This document shows, piece after piece, positions 1 to 5,342 of a DNA stretch of 7,374 nucleotides. The notes under the pieces were generated by a model that was not told the DNA's origin, did no database searches, and saw nothing but the letters and a program-made list of their open reading frames with translations. Within the stretch, counting starts at the first letter, position 1, and the number at the start of each line of letters is the position of its first letter. Both the position numbers and the translations under genes were made by a program. The stretch lies in contig CAMYWU010000072.1 in assembly GCA_947302895.1 (NCBI GenBank), positions 1 through 7,374 on the forward strand. Direction: 5' to 3'. Source of the stretch: an uncultured Clostridia bacterium. Lineage in GTDB: Bacteria > Bacillota > Clostridia > Oscillospirales > Acutalibacteraceae.

Positions 1-302
1 GCAAAGAGGTTTTAAAAACAATTCTTAAGCTCAACCGTGAAGAGGGAATAACCATTCTGCTTATAACCCACTATATGGATGAGGCTGTTCAGGCGGACAG
101 GGTTATTGTTCTTGAAAAGGGCGAGATTAAGCTCGACGGCGGTGCAAGAGAGGTTTTCAGCAATCTTGATATTATAAACTCGCTTCATATTGATGCGCCC
201 CAGTCAACAAAGCTTATTGATAAACTTGATATTAAAACAGATAAAACCGTGCTGAATGCAGATGAATGCGCAGCGCTTTTATACGATAAACTGAAAGATT
301 AA
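1..302 (+). CDS. ecfA1: ECF transporter ATPase EcfA1, C-terminal part (5' end outside window)
   Basis: Only the last 99 codons are present; the frame is open to the left edge (first whole codon at base 3), so the Walker A, signature and Walker B motifs lie outside. What is visible is the end of an ABC ATPase: the H-loop sequence ITHYMDEA (histidine codon at 69-71), then ADRVIVLEKGEI, the usual last strand of the nucleotide-binding domain, then a C-terminal extension of about 60 residues as in EcfA proteins. In the family, EcfA1 pairs with EcfA2 as the ATP-hydrolysing heterodimer that drives uptake of vitamins or metal ions through EcfT and an S component at the membrane. The assignment rests largely on the neighbours: a second, complete ATPase starts two bases after this stop, followed by EcfT, which is the standard A1-A2-T order. 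Confidence 0.9.
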   Translation, partial: KEVLKTILKLNREEGITILLITHYMDEAVQADRVIVLEKGEIKLDGGAREVFSNLDIINSLHIDAPQSTKLIDKLDIKTDKTVLNADECAALLYDKLKD

Positions 303-304
303 CT

Positions 305-1180
305 ATGGCAATTTTAGAGTGTGAAAAAATTTCATATCTTTATTCTGTCGGCACTCCGTTTGAGACTGCCGCTGTTAAAGACATATCTTTTTCATGCGAA
401 AAGGGCGAAATTATCGGAGTTATCGGACATACGGGCTCGGGTAAGTCAACCCTGATTCAGCACTTAAACGGTTTGATTCAGCCAAATAGCGGCAGGGTTA
501 TTTTCAAAGATAAGGATATATGGAGCAAGGAGAATAAAAAGAACATAAGGCAGGTTCGTTTTGCTGTCGGTCTTTGCTTCCAGTATCCCGAATACCAGAT
601 ATTTGAGGAAACCGTTTTCAGAGAGATTGCATACGGTCCAAGGCAGATGGGGCTTGATGATGAAGAGGTTAAACGCCGTGTATATGAGAGTATGGATTAT
701 GTCGGAATCAACCGTGAACTCAAAAGCAAATCTCCCTTTGATTTATCAGGCGGTCAGAAAAGGAGAGTTGCAATTGCTTCAATAATTGCAATGAAGCCTG
801 AAATACTTATTCTTGATGAGCCCTGCGCAGGGCTTGACCCAAGGGGAAGGGATATAATTCTCGACCTCATAACCTCCTATCAGAAAAAGGAGGGTAACAC
901 GGTTATCTTTGTTTCCCATTCAATGGAGGATATAGCTAAGATAGCGGACCGTGTTTTGGTAATGAACAAAGGAAAAATTGAATACTATGAATCCGTTTCG
1001 GGCGTTTTTTCTCATTCCGAATCCCTCAGAAAAATGGGCTTGAATGTTCCCGAAATAACGGAGGTATTTATTAAGCTCAGGGAAATGGGGATAAACTGCA
1101 AAACGGATATCTTCACTGTTGAGCAGGCGCAGCAGGAATATCAGCGCCTTCTTGAAGCAAAGGGGGCGGACTTATGTTAA
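305..1180 (+). CDS. ecfA2: ECF transporter ATPase EcfA2
   Basis: Complete 291-residue ABC ATPase, the normal length for EcfA2. All catalytic elements are intact: Walker A GHTGSGKST at residues 41-49, Q-loop glutamine at 93 (CFQYPEYQ), signature LSGGQKRR at 147-154, Walker B ILILDEP with catalytic Glu172, D-loop AGLDP at 175-179, and H-loop His205. The pattern FQYPEYQIFEETV after the Q-loop is typical of EcfA proteins, where this region contacts the EcfT coupling helices. With EcfA1 it forms the cytoplasmic motor of an energy-coupling factor transporter. The start follows the ecfA1 stop by two bases with only a weak ribosome site (GAAAG, 293-297), so translation is probably coupled. The 3' end overlaps ecfT by 7 bases. 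Transported substrate cannot be told from this gene, because specificity lies in separate S proteins. Confidence 0.96.
   Translation: MAILECEKISYLYSVGTPFETAAVKDISFSCEKGEIIGVIGHTGSGKSTLIQHLNGLIQPNSGRVIFKDKDIWSKENKKNIRQVRFAVGLCFQYPEYQIFEETVFREIAYGPRQMGLDDEEVKRRVYESMDYVGINRELKSKSPFDLSGGQKRRVAIASIIAMKPEILILDEPCAGLDPRGRDIILDLITSYQKKEGNTVIFVSHSMEDIAKIADRVLVMNKGKIEYYESVSGVFSHSESLRKMGLNVPEITEVFIKLREMGINCKTDIFTVEQAQQEYQRLLEAKGADLC
1161..1170 (+). promoter_or_regulatory. Ribosome binding site of ecfT inside ecfA2
   Basis: The purine run AGGGGGCGGA lies three bases before the ATG at 1174, within the last codons of ecfA2. Its position supports that ATG as the ecfT start and the 7-base overlap with the ecfA2 stop at 1178-1180. 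Confidence 0.6.
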
Positions 1181-1986
1181 ACGATATAACCATAGGCCAG
1201 TATTTCCCCGGGAATTCGCTTCTTCATAAGCTTGATGCAAGAATGAAGATTGTTCTTATTCTGCTTCTGATGATTTCAATTTTCATCTGCAAGAATTATG
1301 TTGCTCTTGCGATTGCCTTAGCGGTAACAATTCTTCTTGTTTCAATTTCAAAAATAAAACCCTCGGTTATCCTTAAGGGCTTAAAACCGATATTCATTAT
1401 TCTGATATTCACAACATTTTTAAACCTGTTTTATTCAACGGGCGAGCCCCTTGTTGAATTCTGGATATTCAAGATAACCGAAAGGGGAATTAATAATGCG
1501 CTGTTTATGGGAATGAGGATTATTCTTCTTGTTGTTATCGGCTTAATGCTGACCTACACAACAACGCCAAACTCCCTGACAGATGCGCTTGAAGCCCTTA
1601 TGAAGCCTGCAAAGCTTCTTGGTGCGGATACTCATTCGCTTGCAATGATAATGACCATTGCACTTCGTTTCATTCCCATTCTTATTGAAGAGGTTGATAA
1701 GATTATGGCGGCTCAGAAATCAAGGGGCGCCGATATGGAAAGCGGCGGCCTTATCAAGAGGGCAAAGGCTGTTGTTCCTATTTTAATTCCGCTTTTTGTT
1801 TCCTCCTTCAGACGTGCAAACGAGCTTGCAGATGCAATGGAATGCAGATGCTACAGAGGCGGCGAGGGAAGAACAAAAATGAAGGTTATGCGCCTTCAGG
1901 CAAGGGATTATTTTTCACTGATATTTGTTATTCTGTATTTTGCAGGAATCATACTTACAAGGGTGTTTTTTAAGAGCGTTATATGA
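1174..1986 (+). CDS. ecfT: ECF transporter transmembrane subunit EcfT
   Basis: 270 residues, the usual EcfT size. The N terminus MLNDITIGQYFPGNS followed by HKLDARMK is the family pattern and fixes the start. Hydrophobic segments are seen at about 27-57, 70-87, 112-129, 154-171, 199-212 and 246-264. Two Arg-containing motifs on the coupling helices that meet the ATPases are present, SRG at 183-185 and CRC at 224-226, within AMECRCYRGGEGRTKM. In many EcfT proteins these read Ala-Arg-Gly, so the second is a variant. EcfT is the membrane scaffold that transmits ATP-driven movement from EcfA1/EcfA2 to an exchangeable S component. No S component is encoded here, which fits the group II (shared module) arrangement. 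The gene overlaps ecfA2 by 7 bases and truA by 4, so the three subunits are very probably co-translated. Confidence 0.96.
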   Translation: MLNDITIGQYFPGNSLLHKLDARMKIVLILLLMISIFICKNYVALAIALAVTILLVSISKIKPSVILKGLKPIFIILIFTTFLNLFYSTGEPLVEFWIFKITERGINNALFMGMRIILLVVIGLMLTYTTTPNSLTDALEALMKPAKLLGADTHSLAMIMTIALRFIPILIEEVDKIMAAQKSRGADMESGGLIKRAKAVVPILIPLFVSSFRRANELADAMECRCYRGGEGRTKMKVMRLQARDYFSLIFVILYFAGIILTRVFFKSVI

Positions 1987-2717
1987 GAAGATTATTTCTG
2001 ACAATTCAATACGACGGCTCCGCCTACCACGGCTGGCAGGTTCAGACGAATGCGCTTAGCGTTCAGGAGGCTTTTCAAAACGCAGTTGAAAAGGTTTTTG
2101 AAAAGAGGCTTGATGTTAAGGGCTGTTCAAGAACTGACAGCCTTGTTCACGCAAATATGTATTGCCTGAGCATTGATACCGAAGTGAATATTGACCCTGA
2201 AAATGTTATTCTTGCTTTGAATACATATCTTCCAAAGGATATTGCGGTAATAGATTGCAAAGAGGCTGACTTTGATTTTCACCCAAGGTATTCCTGCAAA
2301 TCAAAGGAATATGTTTATAAGATTTATAACGGAAAAATAAGAAATCCCTTCCTTGAAAAATATGCGCTCCACTATCGCTATGAGCTTGATGAAAAATATC
2401 TTGATAAGGAAGCGCAGTCATTTATCGGAACTCATGATTTTTGCGGCTTCTGCTCGATTAAAAGCGATGTTGAGGATACTGTAAGAACTGTTAAAAGCAT
2501 ATCGGTTAAACGAGAGGGCGATATGGTTTTGATAACGGTTGAGGCTGATGGATTTTTGTATAATATGGTTCGCATTATGGTTGGCACTTTATTGTTTATC
2601 AATGAGGGGAAAATCAAAGAGGGCGAGCTTAAAGAAATAATTGAAAGTAAAGACAGAAGGCGTGCAGGAAAAACTGCACAGCCCCAGGGACTTTATCTTA
2701 ATAAAGTAAACTACTAA
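1983..2717 (+). CDS. truA: tRNA pseudouridine(38-40) synthase TruA
   Basis: 244 residues, normal for TruA, which converts uridines 38-40 of the tRNA anticodon arm to pseudouridine in the cytoplasm. Recognisable blocks, in order: YDGSAYHGWQVQ (10-21), the catalytic block CSRTDSLVHAN with nucleophile Asp52 (codon 2136-2138), FHPRYSCKSKEYVYKI (99-114), GTHDFCGFC (149-157), FLYNMVRIMVGTL (191-203), and AGKTAQPQGLYL (228-239). The usual form of the catalytic block is GRTDxGVHA. Here Ser replaces the Gly before Arg and Leu54 replaces the Gly two residues after the Asp; the catalytic Asp and neighbouring Arg are kept. The ATG shares four bases with the ecfT stop (ATGA), with a weak AAGAG site at 1972-1976, so coupling is likely. 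truA next to ecfA1-A2-T is a common Firmicutes arrangement. It ends in tandem stops (TAATGA). Confidence 0.95.
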   Translation: MRRLFLTIQYDGSAYHGWQVQTNALSVQEAFQNAVEKVFEKRLDVKGCSRTDSLVHANMYCLSIDTEVNIDPENVILALNTYLPKDIAVIDCKEADFDFHPRYSCKSKEYVYKIYNGKIRNPFLEKYALHYRYELDEKYLDKEAQSFIGTHDFCGFCSIKSDVEDTVRTVKSISVKREGDMVLITVEADGFLYNMVRIMVGTLLFINEGKIKEGELKEIIESKDRRRAGKTAQPQGLYLNKVNY

Positions 2718-2718
2718 T

Positions 2719-2724
2719 GAAAGG
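2719..2724 (+). promoter_or_regulatory. Ribosome binding site of the DUF5711-like gene
   Basis: GAAAGG sits eight bases before the ATG at 2733, in the 15-base gap after truA. It is a moderate match to the Shine-Dalgarno sequence and supports this start, which also gives a basic cytoplasmic N terminus before the membrane segment. Confidence 0.5.
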
Positions 2725-2732
2725 CTAAAACT

Positions 2733-3911
2733 ATGCCATCTCAGAAAAGAGAAAACGAAAGAAGAGAAAAACAGCTCAAAAACGAGCGAAAAACAAAAAC
2801 AGTTATCTGGATTGTTTTGATACTCATAGTTTTTGTGCTGATAATAATGAGAATATTCGAGATTGATTTCAAGGCGGTTAAGGACCGTTTTGTTGATGAA
2901 AACGGAAAGCTAACCTTTTCAATGACAACAAACGAGGATGCATATCCCTTTGATTTGTCCTCCTCCGTCGGAGTTGATGTTCAGCCGATAGGGGATAAGC
3001 TCAGTATTATGAACGATACGAGCCTTACGGTTATCAATCCGAGCGATGCAAAGGTTATCTATTCGTATAACCACGGCTATGCAAACCCCATTGTCAGCTA
3101 TGCAGGAAACTATTTCTGCCTTATAGACCAGGGCGCAACAAGGCTTCGTCTTGACAGAGCGAATAAAAACGTTTATGAAACAAAAACGGATAAACCTATT
3201 ATCTGCGCAGACGTTGCCAAAAACGGAAATGTTGTTTATATAACAAGAACCGACGGAACAAAAGCCGAAATCAACGTTATTAATTCAACGCTTAAAAAGC
3301 TGATGAAGGTTGATATCAACAGCGGATATATTGTCTCCGTTGCAATAGACGCTTCGGGAAAGAAGATTGCCTATGCAACGGTTGATTCAAAAAACGCTGT
3401 TTTAGTAACAACCGTTCATACAATTAATCTTGGCGATAAGGAGCCGAGAGCTTCCTTTGATTTCAAGGACAGCACTCTTATGGACTTGAAATATTCAAAT
3501 CCGAGCGAGCTGTACTATATTGCAACAAACGGCGTTTCGGTTATCAGAAATCAGAAGAAGGTTCACGAAACCTTCAAAACAGGCGAGGTTGATACTGTTT
3601 GCTTCAACTATACAACGGATAACGAGCTTGTTTATGTTTATTCAACGTATTCATCGGCAAACGAAAACAAGCTTGTTTATATCAATTCTTCTGGCAAGGT
3701 TAAAACCGAAATTGATCTAAAGCACAGGCCGAAATATATCAGCGCAACAAATGATATCTGCGTTTTGTATCACGATAAGGTTGTTATATATTCGCTTACC
3801 AAAGGCGAGGTTAAGCAAACCTATAAATGCGATGATTCGGTTTCAAGCGCAAACAAAATTTCAACAAAAATATTTATCAATCGGAATAAGCTTATTGATG
3901 TTCTCAACTGA
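2733..3911 (+). CDS. DUF5711-like membrane-anchored protein, predicted beta-propeller
   Basis: 392 residues, function unknown. The first 22 residues are highly charged (Lys/Arg/Glu-rich), followed by one hydrophobic helix at about 23-40 (VIWIVLILIVFVLIIM). No cleavage site is evident, so this looks like a signal anchor with a cytoplasmic N terminus and the remaining ~350 residues outside the membrane. The outer part is rich in beta-strand patterns about 40 residues apart, roughly from residue 80 to 365, e.g. VAIDASGKKIAYATV (203-217), LKYSNPSELYYIATNG (252-267) and INSSGKV (317-323), resembling WD40/PQQ-type propeller blades. I see no catalytic motif. From memory it matches the clostridial family DUF5711, but that is not checked. 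It lies 15 bases after truA and 8 bases before cvpA, so it is probably co-expressed with envelope genes. A structural or sensor role at the cell surface is a guess only. Confidence 0.8.
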   Translation: MPSQKRENERREKQLKNERKTKTVIWIVLILIVFVLIIMRIFEIDFKAVKDRFVDENGKLTFSMTTNEDAYPFDLSSSVGVDVQPIGDKLSIMNDTSLTVINPSDAKVIYSYNHGYANPIVSYAGNYFCLIDQGATRLRLDRANKNVYETKTDKPIICADVAKNGNVVYITRTDGTKAEINVINSTLKKLMKVDINSGYIVSVAIDASGKKIAYATVDSKNAVLVTTVHTINLGDKEPRASFDFKDSTLMDLKYSNPSELYYIATNGVSVIRNQKKVHETFKTGEVDTVCFNYTTDNELVYVYSTYSSANENKLVYINSSGKVKTEIDLKHRPKYISATNDICVLYHDKVVIYSLTKGEVKQTYKCDDSVSSANKISTKIFINRNKLIDVLN

Positions 3912-3916
3912 GGTGG
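3910..3916 (+). promoter_or_regulatory. Ribosome binding site of the cvpA-family gene
   Basis: GAGGTGG overlaps the upstream stop codon (TGA, 3909-3911) and ends three bases before the ATG at 3920; counted from its GAGG core the spacing is six bases. It is a strong match to the 16S rRNA 3' end and fixes the start. Confidence 0.7.
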
Positions 3917-3919
3917 AAA

Positions 3920-4639
3920 ATGATAATTTTTAACTACACGGTGAACTATATTGATATTATCCTTGTTGCCATATTGCTGCTCTTTGTAATATGCGGATAT
4001 TTAAGGGGACTTTTTATCAATATTGTTAATTTCATACGCTGGGCGCTCGGAATGTTTTTGTGCTTCTTTCTCAGCGAAAAGCTCAGCGAGGCGGTTTATA
4101 ACAGCTTTGTTAAACCGAGAGCAATTGCATATATCAACGAAAACATTGTAACAAGCACAAATCTTGATGAGGTTTTCAAAAATATTCAGGAATTCTCAAA
4201 CAAGATTCCCGAAGCCTTCAAAGGCTCAATTGATTTTTCAAAGTTTTCGGTTTCGGGTGATGATCTGGCAAAATCAATCCTTGAAAACTATTTTGAAGGC
4301 TTGCTTATGCTTCTTACCAAAGCGGCAATATTCATAGCTGTTTTCGCAGTTTTCTTCCTTATAACAGGGCTGATTGTTCTTGTAATTAAAAGGAGAAACA
4401 AAAAGCGTGATAAAAAATCGCTCATTAAGAAAACGGATAGATTTCTGGGCGGCATTCTCGGCTTGCTCAAGGGCGCAATTGCAGTTTTTGCAGTATCGGC
4501 AGTGCTGATGCTTATCATAAATCTTTATGACGACGAGGCGCAAATGAGCGCATTTATAAAACAGGCAAACGCAAGTCAGCTCTTAAAGCTGATTGATGAA
4601 ATAAATCCCTTTAATGCAATAACAGGAGGCTTAATGTGA
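3920..4639 (+). CDS. cvpA: CvpA family membrane protein
   Basis: 239 residues, slightly longer than the typical ~160-200 of CvpA proteins because of a polar stretch between the second and third helices. Family signs are the N-terminal helix starting at a conserved Asp (YIDIILVAIL) leading to GYLRGLF (27-33), and, late in the protein, DRFLGGILGLLKGAI (173-187). Four hydrophobic segments are seen at about 10-26, 35-51, 128-157 and 177-201. A strongly basic loop (158-173, KRRNKKRDKK...) between helices three and four should face the cytoplasm. CvpA proteins are linked in E. coli to colicin V production and more broadly to envelope integrity and tolerance of bile salts; the molecular activity is not known. 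The segment at about 60-127 is unlike the core family and may be an extracytoplasmic loop. The stop overlaps the start of the next gene. The symbol indicates family, not proven function. Confidence 0.85.
   Translation: MIIFNYTVNYIDIILVAILLLFVICGYLRGLFINIVNFIRWALGMFLCFFLSEKLSEAVYNSFVKPRAIAYINENIVTSTNLDEVFKNIQEFSNKIPEAFKGSIDFSKFSVSGDDLAKSILENYFEGLLMLLTKAAIFIAVFAVFFLITGLIVLVIKRRNKKRDKKSLIKKTDRFLGGILGLLKGAIAVFAVSAVLMLIINLYDDEAQMSAFIKQANASQLLKLIDEINPFNAITGGLM
4624..4629 (+). promoter_or_regulatory. Ribosome binding site of pgsA, inside cvpA
   Basis: A perfect AGGAGG lies within the last codons of the cvpA-family gene. It is six bases from a GTG at 4636 and nine from an ATG at 4639, both in frame, so it serves either start. 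Confidence 0.75.
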
Positions 4640-5304
4640 TGGATAAGGATAAGAATGTTTTAAAGGATAATGTTAAAGACCTTTTCGAGGGCTGGAACAC
4701 AATTCCGAACTGGCTTTGCTTTTTGAGAATTGCGCTCATTCCCGTTTTCTCGGTTATGTTTATCAAAGGTCAGTATGTTGCAGCGTTTATAACAATGATT
4801 ATTGCTGCTTTAACCGATTTATTTGACGGCAAAATTGCAAGAAAATACAATATGGTTTCTAATCTCGGCAAAATTCTCGACCCGATTGCCGATAAGCTTT
4901 CCCAGATGGCAATTGTTATAATTTTAATTGTTAAGTTCTGGGACGGAATGCTAAGATACATACTTTTCCTCTTCATCGTTAAAGAGCTTCTTATGCTTGC
5001 AGGCGGTGCGCTTCTTCTTTCAAAGGGACTCCGCCCGACAGCGGCTGAGATGTGGGGAAAGGTTGCAACAACAGTATTCTATGTATTTATGATACTTATT
5101 ATCGCACTTGGCGGCGAGTCAAGCGCTCTTTACGGAGTTAAAATCTTTGAGCCCTTCATTCTTTCAAATACGGTTATCTGGGTTCTGATAATTATTTCCG
5201 TAATTATGACCTTTGTTTCGCTTTTCGGTTATGTTCCGGGATTTGTTCGCCAGATTAAGGAAAACAAAGCAAAACAGGAAGACGAAAAAGCTGAAGAAGA
5301 GTAA
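4639..5304 (+). CDS. pgsA: CDP-alcohol phosphatidyltransferase, probably phosphatidylglycerophosphate synthase
   Basis: 221 residues from the ATG at 4639, which overlaps the upstream stop by one base (TGATG); an in-frame GTG at 4636 would add one residue. The complete family motif D-x2-D-G-x2-A-R-x8-G-x3-D-x3-D is present, with Asp60, Asp63, Gly64, Ala67, Arg68, Gly77, Asp81 and catalytic Asp85. IPNWLCFLRIALIP (22-35) is the usual PgsA opening, here preceded by about 20 extra polar residues. About five or six hydrophobic helices follow, and the tail from about residue 207 is charged and acidic. PgsA joins CDP-diacylglycerol and glycerol-3-phosphate to give phosphatidylglycerol phosphate, first step to phosphatidylglycerol and cardiolipin, at the cytoplasmic membrane. 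The shared motif does not fix the alcohol substrate; another CDP-alcohol transferase is possible but less likely given the N-terminal block and GKVATT (140-145). Confidence 0.88.
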   Translation: MDKDKNVLKDNVKDLFEGWNTIPNWLCFLRIALIPVFSVMFIKGQYVAAFITMIIAALTDLFDGKIARKYNMVSNLGKILDPIADKLSQMAIVIILIVKFWDGMLRYILFLFIVKELLMLAGGALLLSKGLRPTAAEMWGKVATTVFYVFMILIIALGGESSALYGVKIFEPFILSNTVIWVLIIISVIMTFVSLFGYVPGFVRQIKENKAKQEDEKAEEE

Positions 5305-5324
5305 AAAATTAACAAACAAACTTT

Positions 5325-5330
5325 AAGGAG
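5325..5330 (+). promoter_or_regulatory. Ribosome binding site of the Clp ATPase gene
   Basis: AAGGAG, in the 38-base gap after pgsA, is twelve bases from the ATG at 5343, longer than the usual five to nine. No nearer in-frame start codon exists, and starting at the next ATG (5355) would lengthen the gap and trim residues before the first zinc-finger cysteine. The gap shows no hairpin or T-run that would suggest a terminator. Confidence 0.55.
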
Positions 5331-5342
5331 TTAAATTAATAA

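Noticed and set aside
561..785. Second plus-strand frame inside ecfA2
   Set aside because: It overlaps the Q-loop to signature region of an intact ATPase in another frame, with no ribosome site and no recognisable protein.
2717..2728. Tiny frame ATG AAA GGC TAA right after truA
   Set aside because: Three codons arising by chance from the tandem stop TAATGA and the ribosome site; no sign of a leader peptide.
3625..3690. Near-repeat of a GAGCTTGTTTAT / AAGCTTGTTTAT unit
   Set aside because: It encodes two similar beta strands (ELVYVY and KLVYIN) of the propeller-like domain and does not extend beyond them, so it is not a DNA repeat element.
4274..4543. Two overlapping minus-strand frames opposite the CvpA-family gene
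   Set aside because: Both mirror the hydrophobic helices and basic loop of the true gene; no start signal or family likeness.
5309..5337. Possible promoter before the Clp gene: TTAACA, 17 bases, TAAATT
   Set aside because: The -10 match is only 4 of 6, and transcription would begin near the ATG, leaving out the AAGGAG ribosome site at 5325-5330. Low-complexity A/T sequence explains it.
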